DNA from: Rhizobium sp. WYCCWR10014
GTDB lineage: Bacteria; Pseudomonadota; Alphaproteobacteria; Rhizobiales; Rhizobiaceae
NCBI RefSeq assembly: GCF_001657485.1
Contig: NZ_LXFU01000030.1
Location: 1 to 64,000, forward strand
DNA length: 64,000 nt
Direction of reading: 5' to 3'
The notes beneath the pieces were generated by a model. That model did not search any database and was not told the origin of the DNA. It worked only from the letters and a program-made list of their open reading frames with translations. Positions 1-8,295 of the stretch are shown piece after piece. Position 1 is the stretch's first letter. Every line of letters begins with the position of its first letter. The position numbers and the translations under genes are program-made.

Positions 1-1
1 A

Positions 2-241
2 CGGGCGATCGATCCGCAGTCGGTCAACGCGATCATCAAGCAGCGGGTGGAACTGGCTGGATTAGACCGTGGGGAGTTTTCCGCCCACGGGCTACGATCT
101 GGATATCTGACCGAGGCGGCAAACCGTGGCATCCCTCTGCCGGAGGCGATGGAGCAGTCCCGCCACCGCTCGATTCAACAAGCGTCAAGTTACTACAACA
201 GCGCGACACGTCGAAGCGGGCGGGCGGCTCAAATGGTGTGA
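2..241 (+). CDS. Tyrosine recombinase/integrase, C-terminal part (5' end outside window)
   Basis: The frame is open from the window edge, so the gene starts outside; 79 residues are visible. They carry HGLR, which fits the His-x-x-Arg box of tyrosine recombinases, then SRHRSIQQASSYYN, which supplies the second histidine region and the catalytic tyrosine. The stop is TGA at 239-241. Such integrases catalyse site-specific DNA strand exchange for mobile elements or plasmid resolution. The family call rests on these motifs; the element it serves cannot be seen. Confidence 0.8.
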   Translation, partial: RAIDPQSVNAIIKQRVELAGLDRGEFSAHGLRSGYLTEAANRGIPLPEAMEQSRHRSIQQASSYYNSATRRSGRAAQMV

Positions 242-488
242 TATATGATGTTCGTATGCGACGCGCGGATGCAGCGCTCTTCTGTCACGGAGGAGAGGCC
301 ACTGATCGCCGAGCATCCCATGCCGAGGCGGGGAATTTCGCGGCCGTCCCAGACAGTCGCCAGCGCGACCGGCGCGGCGAGCCGTTAGGCACACACCAAT
401 GTGAACGCCGCGCGACGCGCCAACTGACACAGCCCAAACTCAACATATTATCCTTGCAATTACGGAATTACCCACCATAAATGCAAGG

Positions 489-1655
489 ATGATTGAACGT
501 CGAATATCTACAAAACTGATTGAGTTGATCGATTCGAGCCCCGCCGTTGCGCTCATTGGCCCGCGTCAGGTCGGCAAGACGACGCTGGCGCTTGCCATAG
601 CCGAACAGCGCCCATCAATCTATCTCGACCTGGAATCGGATGCCGACCGCGCCAAACTCACCGAGCCGGAACTATATCTCAGCCAGCACAGCGACAAGCT
701 CGTTATCCTGGATGAGGTTCACCGGCTACCAAATCTTTTTCAGAACTTGCGTGGGCTTATCGACCGGGGCCGGCGAAATGGAAGAAAGGCTGGCCATTTC
801 CTGCTGCTCGGGTCCGCATCAATCGATCTATTGAAACAGTCAGGTGAGACGCTGGCCGGTCGCATCGCCTACCTTGAAATGAGTCCGATCGACGGCCTGG
901 AAGTGCCAGTTGACGATCTGAATACGCTATGGGTGCGGGGCGGCTTCCCAGATAGTTTCCTAGCAGCGAGTGATCGTGAAAGCCAGCGCTGGCGGCAAGA
1001 CTTTATACGAACCTATCTGGAACGAGACATTTCCTTGCTTGGTCCTCGCATTCCAGCCGAGACATTGCGGCGCTTCTGGACCATGCTTGCGCATCACCAA
1101 TCAGGACTGCTAAATGCCGCGGAATTTGCGCGTTCGCTCGGCGTCGATGGCAAGACGGTCGCCTCCTATCTCGATCTCCTGGTTGATCTACTCCTCGTAC
1201 GACGCCTAGAGCCCTGGCACGCAAACATTGGCAAACGCCTGGTCAAATCACCGCGGGTCTATGTTCGCGATAGCGGCATCACCCACACCCTTTTGGGACT
1301 GACCACTCAGGAGGACCTGCTCGGGCACCCGGTCGCCGGAGCAAGCTGGGAAGGGTTCGTGATCGAGACCTTGATTGCAGCAGCGCCGCCCGGAACTCAG
1401 TGCAATTTTTATCGGACGTCGGCTGGTGCCGAGATCGACGTTCTTCTAACGCCCCCGGGCGAACGACCTTGGGCTATCGAAATCAAGCGGAGCCTGACAC
1501 CGAAACTCGAGAAAGGCTTCTATCTTGCATGTGAAGATCTCGACCCGGCACGACGCATCGTCGTTTACCCTGGGCAGGAAACTTTCCCCCTAAAGCACGA
1601 TGTGGAAGCAATGCCGCTAGCCTCGATAGGCAAAGCTCTGATTAGTCTTACTTAG
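489..1655 (+). CDS. AAA_14 family ATPase with C-terminal DUF4143 domain
   Basis: The 388-residue protein has the usual length and order for this family. Walker A is GPRQVGKTT (residues 24-32) and Walker B is LVILDEVH (71-78). The C-terminal DUF4143 part has an AEIDVLL...AIEIKRS pattern resembling a PD-(D/E)xK nuclease-like core. The start fits family N-termini. Only AAGG lies right before the ATG, with no spaced ribosome site; a possible promoter (TTGCAA at 454-459, CATAAA at 476-481) would make the message nearly leaderless. These proteins are common in mobile regions and their biological role is poorly defined. A second, broken copy lies at 19.3-19.8 kb. Confidence 0.85.
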   Translation: MIERRISTKLIELIDSSPAVALIGPRQVGKTTLALAIAEQRPSIYLDLESDADRAKLTEPELYLSQHSDKLVILDEVHRLPNLFQNLRGLIDRGRRNGRKAGHFLLLGSASIDLLKQSGETLAGRIAYLEMSPIDGLEVPVDDLNTLWVRGGFPDSFLAASDRESQRWRQDFIRTYLERDISLLGPRIPAETLRRFWTMLAHHQSGLLNAAEFARSLGVDGKTVASYLDLLVDLLLVRRLEPWHANIGKRLVKSPRVYVRDSGITHTLLGLTTQEDLLGHPVAGASWEGFVIETLIAAAPPGTQCNFYRTSAGAEIDVLLTPPGERPWAIEIKRSLTPKLEKGFYLACEDLDPARRIVVYPGQETFPLKHDVEAMPLASIGKALISLT

Positions 1656-1744
1656 GGCGTATCCGGATTTAGTTGAATCGGCAGGGATTCCGTTTTGGGT
1701 GTTTTGTGATTCAAGATGCTGGCTGGAGTGGAGGCCAGCATCGA

Positions 1745-2135
1745 ATGACGCGACCTCTTTCCAATGATCTTCGTGAGCGTGTTGTTGCTGCAATCGAAGC
1801 CCGTGAGAGCTGCCGGTCGGTTGCGGCGCGGTTCGGTATTGCCGTGTCTTCAGCGGTAAAGTGGTGGCAGCGTTATCGTTCGAGCGGTTCTGTCGAGCCT
1901 GGGAAGATGGGCGGCCACCGCGCTGCGATCGGCTCACCGCACCCTGTGTCTTCGATGGACCGATCAACGGTGAGTGCTTCGCGCCTATGTCGAGCAGCAA
2001 CTCGTACCGGTGCTCAAACCCGGCGACATCGTCGTGATGGATAATCTCGGCTCCCACAAGTCGGTCGCCATCCGTCAGATGATCCGCAACGCTGGTGCTC
2101 GGCTCTGGTACTTGCGGCCACACTCACCCTCCGAA
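1745..2135 (+). pseudogene. IS630-family transposase remnant
   Basis: The N-terminal part starts at ATG 1745 and reads MTRPLSNDLRERVVAAIEA, with the HTH of IS630-type transposases, up to about 1915. It then jumps directly to the late-central FDGPING region, so a large middle part with the first catalytic aspartates is deleted. A one-base loss near 1980 shifts the frame, and the C-terminal part (VLKPGDIVVMDNLGSHK) continues until similarity stops near 2135, before the final catalytic Glu region. It cannot encode an active transposase. No terminal inverted repeats were identified. Confidence 0.8.
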
Positions 2136-2619
2136 AAACGTCCACATCCGATCCTTTGCTGACGCATGCTCATATGCTTATTTGTGCTGGTTGTAACGCA
2201 GCCGAACGAGGCGCGTTTGATTGCCGACACATGGGTTTGCTGCCCTTTGGATGACGTCGATTCGAACCTTTCAAGGTGCTCTCTGGGTCTCCCCGACCAC
2301 CTTTGATCCATTACATGAGCGATAGAATTCATTTCTATCACTCATCGCAATACATTATCGTGAGTTATAGAGGGCGCCTATAACTCATGAAGTGGAACTG
2401 GACGTAGGAAGGTTGGCCGCATTTCATCTATGTTCATGCGCCGCTTGAACCACTCGAAAGCCGATTCCTTCTGTCCTCGGGGGAAGTGATCGGCGCAATC
2501 CGTCACACTTTGAACGTCAGACCGCTCGGCACCTACCGGTAACGTCCGAAGTTCCCCGAAGCCGGGTCGCTTTTGGTGAGTAAGCTTTTTGAGGTAAGAG
2601 AAGGGTCGCATCCTTGTAT

Positions 2620-2655
2620 GCACTCAAAAGGTAACAGCTGTTACCTTTTGAGTGC
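2620..2655. repeat. 36-bp perfect palindrome, parS-like (distal copy)
   Basis: Each half reads GCACTCAAAAGGTAACAG outward-in, and the two halves are exact reverse complements with no spacer (axis between 2637 and 2638). The inner 16 bp, GGTAACAGCTGTTACC, have the GC-centred 16-bp dyad layout reported for RepB binding sites of repABC plasmids, with one change per arm from the GTT...AAC form. Role as a centromere is inferred from shape, repetition and proximity to repC. Alternatively it could be a bidirectional terminator or cruciform. Confidence 0.55.
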
Positions 2656-3538
2656 CTCTTATTGAGATCGCGTAGTTCGCCCAACGCGACCAATAAAAAA
2701 ATTCAGTTGATGTCCCGGCCAAACGGGTGTGTCGACCGGACCCTGCCCGGCCCTCTCCGTCCGTGGATAAGCAGCTTATGTCGGATAGAGGAGGGAAAAC
2801 GAGGCGACGATCGGCACCCTCACCCGTCCATCTCTCCCGGCCGAGACGGCCCGCAGAACCCACACCCGCAAGCGCCATTGCCGTCCTACCTGGGACCTCT
2901 TCTGCTTGGCGGGTGCCGCACACCCCGACTAGAAGTTCGGGACCTCTAGGCATCAATGCACAATTATCTCTAGCGGGGCACAAGCGCGACGAAACAGGTG
3001 GCATAGCTTCCTTAATGAACATTCGAAGACCTCCTTCGCCTATGCCCTCCAACACCCATGTTCTTCTGCGAGCCGAGTAACTCCAAGGACGCGCAAAGCT
3101 TTTCACCGCCGAAAAGCATGAAGCACGCAGGCAGGGAGCGAGATCGCAACCGCCAGAACCGTCGACGCTGACTCCGTGATCGATACTGAACAATCAACGG
3201 CAACACATTCACATCGGAGGGTGTTCAAGATCGGCAGCCAGGCAGGGTCTTTCAGTGGACACGAGGAATGACGCTAATCGGCCACGGCTTTGAGGGAAGA
3301 TACTTCAGTGCAGTTGCCAGCCCTCGCCGTCTTGCTGCGAAATCCAGATGCAATATGGCTGCATTGACGTTCGGCGCAAACGGATACCCGACGAAGCGAC
3401 CACTCTTTCTGTATGCACCGCTCCATTGCCGCCCATCCGAGCCAGATGCCAAGGCCACCCCCTGAACTCGATCTCTTCCCGTAGCGGCTATAACGCAAAC
3501 TCGGCGCGATGGAGCCGTTCCTCAAGCCCAAGGGCGGG

Positions 3539-3552
3539 GTAACAGCTGTTAC
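3539..3552. repeat. Second palindrome copy, parS-like, abutting repC
   Basis: The 14-bp core GTAACAGCTGTTAC repeats the centre of the 2620-2655 palindrome exactly and lies 9 bp beyond the repC stop. The two axes are 908 bp apart. Repetition of the same dyad around the end of repC supports a RepB (ParB-like) binding role over chance, but no binding data are available from sequence alone. Confidence 0.55.
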
Positions 3553-3560
3553 TTTTTCGC

Positions 3561-4826
3561 CTATCTATTCCGCTTGTTCATCTCGCTATCGGCAAGACCG
3601 TGAAGGCTTTTTGAGAGGTGAAGACTTCCATCGACCGCCCGGTCGACCATTGCACGGAAATAGCCCCCGGGCTTTGCAATCAGCTCCGGATCACGCAAGG
3701 ATTTTTCGAGCACGGTCGCTAAGATGGCGGAGGCTGCATAACGGCCGACCCGCCCTACGCCGTCTACCCATGCAGCCTCCGACAGGCCGATCATGCGCCG
3801 CATCATTTCGGCCGCCCCGACAACATCGGACCATCCGTCAAACTCCACGCTGACACATTCCTGCGCCGCCCGGCACCCGACCTGCAGCAAGCCAACCGGC
3901 ACCGTAGCTAGAACGGCACCTTGGATATCACCAACTGTCTTTTCCGCCTCCGGCAACCGGGATTGCATGTCACCCGCCGCCGCTTGAGGCTTATTTTCAT
4001 AAGCCATTTCGACGGCGGAGCCGTCGTTAGTCGAAATTATGTCTCGCTCGTTAGAGCGGGTCCGTTCATTACTATCAGAAAGGTTTTTAGGGGTTGTATT
4101 AATAATAGAGGTGACGCCGATGTCACCCGCGCATGACATATTATGCTCCTGGAAACGTTGTTCAGCGTACTCAAGAACCCCTGCGTGGATTGATTCGAGA
4201 CCGCTTGCCTGTTCGGCCCTGCCGGCAACGCCGTCGATGATCGCTTGCGCAGCGCTCCTCCAGATATCTGCCTTTTCCGGGAACGCCTCGCAGGCATCGA
4301 TGATTGCCCTGGAAACCCTCGTGACCGCGCGACGTGCATCCTGGCTGGCCTTGAGTTCCCTTTGATAGTTCTCGACGCTCTCCCTGATCTCGGCGAGCCG
4401 TACGCGCGCCGGCGTGAAATCAAGCCCGAAGCCGCTGGCAACCATCCCGTCACTGTCGCGGTACACGAAACGCCGGCCAGTCGGACTGTCACGGTAGGCG
4501 GCGATCCCAGCCTCAACGATCCTGCGCAGGCAACGTGTCACTGTGCGCTCGGAGCGCAGCGTATATTCGGCAAGCTTGGCATTCGAGATGGCAACGATCG
4601 GTCGCCCGCCGCCTTTCCAGTCTTCAGCGCGCGAGAGGCCAAGGAGAATGTCCAAAACATGATAGGTCGTGCCGTCGATCCCAAGGATCGGCGCTGCCTT
4701 TTTCAGCAGGAGAGAGATCTCCGACTTCGAGGTGTCCGGTATGTCGTTGGCCATCGCCATACGCGCGCTTGCGAGAATGGCCGGACTGACGCGCCTGAAC
4801 GATGCGATTGCCGTTGCTTCTGTCAT
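3561..4826 (-). CDS. repC: Plasmid replication initiator RepC
   Basis: The 421-residue protein matches the RepC length and has the characteristic N-terminal region (LLLKKAAPILGIDGTTYHVL) followed by a winged-helix-like stretch around SNAKLAEYTLRSERTVTRCL. RepC binds an origin within its own coding sequence and starts plasmid replication; the replication origin is therefore expected inside this gene. It is last in the repABC operon, separated from repB by a 238-bp gap that holds the predicted antisense RNA. Synthesis is expected to be limited by that RNA acting on the repC leader. Confidence 0.95.
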   Translation of the reverse strand: MTEATAIASFRRVSPAILASARMAMANDIPDTSKSEISLLLKKAAPILGIDGTTYHVLDILLGLSRAEDWKGGGRPIVAISNAKLAEYTLRSERTVTRCLRRIVEAGIAAYRDSPTGRRFVYRDSDGMVASGFGLDFTPARVRLAEIRESVENYQRELKASQDARRAVTRVSRAIIDACEAFPEKADIWRSAAQAIIDGVAGRAEQASGLESIHAGVLEYAEQRFQEHNMSCAGDIGVTSIINTTPKNLSDSNERTRSNERDIISTNDGSAVEMAYENKPQAAAGDMQSRLPEAEKTVGDIQGAVLATVPVGLLQVGCRAAQECVSVEFDGWSDVVGAAEMMRRMIGLSEAAWVDGVGRVGRYAASAILATVLEKSLRDPELIAKPGGYFRAMVDRAVDGSLHLSKSLHGLADSEMNKRNR

Positions 4827-4930
4827 GGGCTAGCTGCCCGCAACGCCTTGGCGTGCGGCTCCATCGAGATTCTTGTTGATGAAAGCCGGCAGACGGGCAC
4901 AGTTTTTCATTCCCGGCTGTTACGCAGGGG

Positions 4931-4959
4931 TTGATTGTGCAAGCGGTCCGTCATAGAAT
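4931..4959 (+). promoter_or_regulatory. Predicted promoter of the counter-transcribed RNA
   Basis: A -35 box TTGATT (4931-4936) and a -10 box TAGAAT (4954-4959) are separated by exactly 17 bp. They are on the strand opposite repABC, in the repB-repC gap, which is where ctRNA promoters lie in this plasmid family. A start near 4966 is expected. Confidence 0.6.
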
Positions 4960-4965
4960 CAGTTT

Positions 4966-5055
4966 GTAAGAGCTGATGTCGATGGGACGTTTTCGTACTG
5001 TCGGCTAGGATTCCAAGGGTTCGCCGATTGCCGTCGGTGAGCCCTTTCCTATTTC
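4966..5055 (+). ncRNA. Counter-transcribed RNA (RepE/incA type) controlling repC
   Basis: The predicted transcript runs antisense to the repC leader from the promoter at 4931-4959. It ends in a 13-bp stem with two G-U pairs (5015-5027 with 5034-5046, six-base loop) followed by the T-rich TTTCCTATTTCT, a good intrinsic terminator. In repABC plasmids this RNA pairs with the repC leader, promotes a structure that blocks RepC synthesis and determines incompatibility. Ends are approximate; identity is inferred from position, promoter and terminator. Confidence 0.65.
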
Positions 5056-5064
5056 TGAATTAGC

Positions 5065-6093
5065 CTACCCCATCGGCGCCTCTCCCGTTTGTTTTCGGTA
5101 CTCCTCCACCAGCGCCGGAAGCCTTTCGACGAGCCAAGCCGACAGGCCAGGCACCTTGCTTTCCGGAATCGTGATAAGCGTTGAAGAACGCGAGGATTTC
5201 GCAGTGATTACGGCGCCGCCACCGACGTCGACCACTTCGCCCTGAGTTCCTCGGGCCGCCTTGTGTTCGAGCGCGCTCATCAGCGCGGCGAAGCGGTGAT
5301 CGCTCGTGGCAGCGGCCCATACAGCCGTCGAGGTCACCTTATCAATGATCGCCTGGGCCGCGGCCGGAGCCTTGCCATCCTTGAAATGGGCGGCGAGCTT
5401 TTCCCACTTGGGGCGGCCGATCGAAGGAGCCGGACCAATTCTGCCGATCAGTTCGGCGGGGACCTGTTCTGCGATTCCAATCAGCATCGAAACGTAGGTC
5501 AGCTTGCCATCCGCCCTGCCGAGCGCGGCGGCGATCGTCTCCCGCCGGAAGCCGCGCGCCTTGAGAGTCGCGGCAAAGAACGCCTGCTCGATGAAGGAGA
5601 GATTGGCGCGTTCGGTATTCTCGATACCTTGAGCGACCACCAGTTCATCGTCGGAGAGATCGCGGACGATCGCTTTCACGGGCCGTTCAAGGATCTGACA
5701 GGCGCGCAAACGCCTGTGCCCGTACGCGACCTGAAAATAGCCTTGCCTGTCGGGGGAGGGGCGAACGAGGATGGGAAGTCTCTGGCCGTTTTCCCGAATG
5801 CCCTCGACGAAACCCTGGAACTGCGGATCTCCCTCAATATCGAGGCGATCCCTGACAAAGGAAGGAACGACAAGGGCGGAGTCAATTTCGACGATGGCCT
5901 CAGAACCGCTCAATTGCAGGCGGAGGCGTTCATTCTCCTCTTCGACGGCAACGAAGGCCCGGTCCATCGACTTGACGGCTCCAGATCCGACTTTGACCGC
6001 GGGCCCAGCTGAAATTTGCTTGGCAAGCTCCGCGGAATCGACATTCGCAAAAAGACTTTTCATCCGACTGGAGCGTTCTTTGGCATTCGTCAT
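5065..6093 (-). CDS. repB: Plasmid partition protein RepB (ParB family)
   Basis: The 342-residue protein starts at the ATG that overlaps the repA stop (ATGA), preceded by GGGGAC. An in-frame ATG 11 bases upstream (6104) is the alternative. It has the ParB/sulfiredoxin-like core, including GHRRLRACQIL and GIENTERANLSFIEQAFFA, followed by a DNA-binding helical region (RRETIAAALGRADGKLTYVSML). RepB binds parS-type dyads and works with RepA in partition and in repression of the operon. The candidate sites here are the palindromes beyond repC. Confidence 0.94.
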   Translation of the reverse strand: MTNAKERSSRMKSLFANVDSAELAKQISAGPAVKVGSGAVKSMDRAFVAVEEENERLRLQLSGSEAIVEIDSALVVPSFVRDRLDIEGDPQFQGFVEGIRENGQRLPILVRPSPDRQGYFQVAYGHRRLRACQILERPVKAIVRDLSDDELVVAQGIENTERANLSFIEQAFFAATLKARGFRRETIAAALGRADGKLTYVSMLIGIAEQVPAELIGRIGPAPSIGRPKWEKLAAHFKDGKAPAAAQAIIDKVTSTAVWAAATSDHRFAALMSALEHKAARGTQGEVVDVGGGAVITAKSSRSSTLITIPESKVPGLSAWLVERLPALVEEYRKQTGEAPMG

Positions 6094-7307
6094 GACCGTC
6101 CCCATACCGATTTGAGGTGGTTGAAGATCTCGAGATTGACCGCGTCGACGGAATCCAGGGCACGCGTAAGCGTATCCCGACCAACCGAACCACGCGCCAT
6201 TTCGTAAAGGCTCTTCTTTTCGAGGCCGGCGCTGGCGATTGCGGTCGTGTCCACCACCGCTGGCGCCAGCACGTCCTCGCCGAACAGAGAGCGCAGGAGC
6301 GCGACGACGTTCACCTGCGGGACGTCGTTCGGATTGTGCCTGGTGATGACATATCGAATGAAATCGTGTTCCAGAACACCGCCACGCTCCTCGATGACGT
6401 GCATGACATCGCTCATCATCGCCAGGAACTGGTTCATGCTGGCAACGTCGATCATCGCCGGATGAACGGTGATCAGCAGTGAGGTCGCAGCACAAAGCGC
6501 GCCCAGGGTCAGATAGCCCAGTTGCGGCGGCGCATCGATTACGACGACATCATAGTCTTCCTCGACGCTGTTTATGACGGCGCCGAGACGTCGAAAGAAG
6601 ATCCCGTCGCCGCGCCCGCCGCCGCTTGCGATCGCCTGCGGCGTCTCATGCTCGTACTCCATGAGCTCCAGGTTGCCTGGTATGAGATCAATTCCGTCAA
6701 AATAGGTATTGCGAATGACGTCGCGCAGCGGCCGGCGGTTGTCGTCGTCATAGCGAATGGCCGCATATATCGTCTCATTGTCGCTGACATCGAACTCCGG
6801 CTGGTAGCCGAACATGGCCGACAAGGATGCCTGCGGATCAAGATCGATCGCGAGCACCCGCAAACCCGTCAGAGCGAGATAATGGGCGAGATGAACGGTC
6901 GTCGTCGTTTTGGCCGATCCGCCCTTGAAGTTCGCAACCGCGATAACCTGCAGCTTCTCACCGGCACGCCGGCGCGGCAAGAAATCCAAAGCTTCCATGG
7001 GCCGCTTCACCGCCAGGTATCGACGGATCTCATTGACCTGGGCGAGCGTGTAGCTCCTGCGGCCATTCTCCAGCCGCTCGGGCATTGCACCTTCACCGTC
7101 CAACGACATCTGTCGGAGGGTCGATTCGGCGATCCCAAGCATGGTGGCCACGTCACGCGAGGTAAACGTGCGCAACGATTTCATCGCCTCCGGCGGATAC
7201 ATATGGGTGCGAAGAGACTGCAACTGCGCTGACAACATCTGCGATTGGCGTGTAATCTTCACAGCGGAGGATTCGCTCGTTGGCTTGCGTGTCGTCATCT
7301 GATCCAT
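6090..7307 (-). CDS. repA: Plasmid partition ATPase RepA (ParA family)
   Basis: The 405-residue protein has an N-terminal HTH (ATMLGIAESTLRQM) and a ParA deviant Walker A, NFKGGSAKTTTTVHLAHYLA, plus the switch segment VVIDAPPQLGYL. RepA moves plasmid copies apart and, with RepB, represses the repABC promoter. ATG 7307 is chosen because AGGTG lies five bases upstream; a GTG at 7331 is also in frame. It is first in the operon and divergent from traI, so the upstream region is shared with the conjugation operon. Confidence 0.95.
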   Translation of the reverse strand: MDQMTTRKPTSESSAVKITRQSQMLSAQLQSLRTHMYPPEAMKSLRTFTSRDVATMLGIAESTLRQMSLDGEGAMPERLENGRRSYTLAQVNEIRRYLAVKRPMEALDFLPRRRAGEKLQVIAVANFKGGSAKTTTTVHLAHYLALTGLRVLAIDLDPQASLSAMFGYQPEFDVSDNETIYAAIRYDDDNRRPLRDVIRNTYFDGIDLIPGNLELMEYEHETPQAIASGGGRGDGIFFRRLGAVINSVEEDYDVVVIDAPPQLGYLTLGALCAATSLLITVHPAMIDVASMNQFLAMMSDVMHVIEERGGVLEHDFIRYVITRHNPNDVPQVNVVALLRSLFGEDVLAPAVVDTTAIASAGLEKKSLYEMARGSVGRDTLTRALDSVDAVNLEIFNHLKSVWGRS

Positions 7308-7396
7308 TTTCACCTCGCGACGGTTTTTCACCGATCATCGCGCATTTTCCGTCGCAAAGGTTGCAGTTATCGCGTGAGTCGTCAAACGTTCTTTGG

Positions 7397-7411
7397 TTAA
7401 CGAAAACTTAA
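7397..7411. promoter_or_regulatory. TTAA-N7-TTAA motif, CtrA-like site
   Basis: TTAACGAAAACTTAA fits the full CtrA consensus TTAA-N7-TTAA known in alphaproteobacteria. It lies upstream of repA and beside the tra-box-like dyad. CtrA is the cell-cycle master regulator, so binding could connect plasmid replication to the cell cycle. Function is inference from the motif alone; such a short motif can arise by chance. Confidence 0.4.
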
Positions 7412-7425
7412 CGAATGACCTGCTG

Positions 7426-7443
7426 CCTGCAATGTGTTGCAGG
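7426..7443. promoter_or_regulatory. tra-box-like 18-bp dyad (TraR operator)
   Basis: CCTGCAATGTGTTGCAGG is a dyad with 7-bp perfect arms and a 4-bp centre, the 18-bp size of TraR operators. Its right half includes TTGCAG, which is 19 bp from TATGCT (7462-7467), so it would overlap the -35 region of a traI promoter, as in TraR-activated promoters. The sequence differs from the Ti consensus, so the match is by architecture and position. Confidence 0.6.
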
Positions 7444-7671
7444 CCTTCACCATACTTTTCATATGCTTAAGATGATCAAGCGGCCTTCAGCCCCTGTCGC
7501 TATACCCGCAGTTTTGCGAGTGGGACCCAATGTCGGCCGGTCGCCCCGGCGCGCAACGCGGCGTCGCCATCGGCCCTGAACCATGCGCGACTCACAGATT
7601 TGCGACTGGAACCAACCCGCCGCTTTCCGCAAACCAGGATCCGCAGACCAGCCTAATTGCGGAGCGGGATC

Positions 7672-8295
7672 ATGAAGCTGATAGCACTCAAGACGACGAA
7701 ATCGCGCAAGGACGCGGCCCTTCTCGATCAAATGTACAGGCTGCGGTCGCGGGTTTTCGCTGACCGGCTCGCCTGGAACGTTTCCAGGTCCAACGGGCGG
7801 GAGCGCGATCAGTTCGACGAATTCGAACCGACCTATGTTCTAGCCTTATCGGATGGCGTGGTGATCGGCTGCGCACGGCTGCTGCCAGCCATCGGTCCGA
7901 CCATGCTGCAGCAAGTCTTCCCGCAGCTTCTTTCGGCAGGACGGCTCGACGCCGATCCGTCCATGATCGAAAGCTCTCGTTTCTGCGTCGATACCGCGCG
8001 GTCCCGTGGGGCCGGGGAAGGGGGCCTGAGCGACGTCACGTTCGGCATGTTCGCAGGCATCCTCGAATGGTGCCTAAATCAGGGTTACCGCGAAATCGCA
8101 ACAGCCACGGATGTTCGCTTCGAGCGAATCCTGCGGCGCGCCGGCTGGCCGATGCTGCGCCTTGGTCAGCCGATCATGATCAATGAGACGCTGAGCGTGG
8201 CCGGCATCCTGCCGGTCAGCTGGGAGAACTTCGAACGGGTCCGACCGCACGCCTATCGTTCCGCATTCGGTGCGCGGCGCCAGCATGCGGCATAA
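7672..8295 (+). CDS. traI: TraI acyl-homoserine-lactone synthase
   Basis: The 207-residue protein is a LuxI-family autoinducer synthase that makes an acyl-homoserine lactone from SAM and acyl-ACP. Visible family features are the N-terminal arginine and RVFADRLAW block, the DQFDEFEPTYVLA acidic motif and IESSRFCVD with the conserved Glu and Arg. The start ATG has GGAG eight bases upstream. It leads the trb operon and overlaps trbB by 11 bp. The signal is expected to be sensed by TraR at 17.8-18.5 kb, forming a positive loop through the dyad upstream. Confidence 0.95.
   Translation: MKLIALKTTKSRKDAALLDQMYRLRSRVFADRLAWNVSRSNGRERDQFDEFEPTYVLALSDGVVIGCARLLPAIGPTMLQQVFPQLLSAGRLDADPSMIESSRFCVDTARSRGAGEGGLSDVTFGMFAGILEWCLNQGYREIATATDVRFERILRRAGWPMLRLGQPIMINETLSVAGILPVSWENFERVRPHAYRSAFGARRQHAA

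Larger units (their letters stand above)
2136..3560. other. Non-coding block downstream of repC carrying partition-site-like palindromes
   Basis: No convincing gene lies here. Minus-strand open frames at 2378-2623 and 3252-3458 (the latter with a GTG start) are short, lack a clear ribosome site and resemble no family I know; the second is the more protein-like. The notable content is the two palindromes annotated separately at 2620-2655 and 3539-3552. Their position directly beyond repC resembles repABC plasmids whose centromere lies downstream of repC. Confidence 0.5.
7308..7671. other. repA-traI divergent control region
   Basis: This 364-bp gap contains no gene. It holds the outward promoters of repABC (minus) and traI-trb (plus). 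A CtrA-like motif lies at 7397-7411 and a tra-box-like dyad at 7426-7443. On the minus strand a TTGACG hexamer near 7378 is a possible -35 box for repA. The arrangement parallels Ti plasmids, where TraR activates both operons from one intergenic region. Confidence 0.7.

Noticed and set aside
2624..3193. 189-codon minus-strand frame
   Set aside because: Composition is Arg/Ser/Gly-rich without domain pattern, and it overlaps the palindrome; treated as non-coding.
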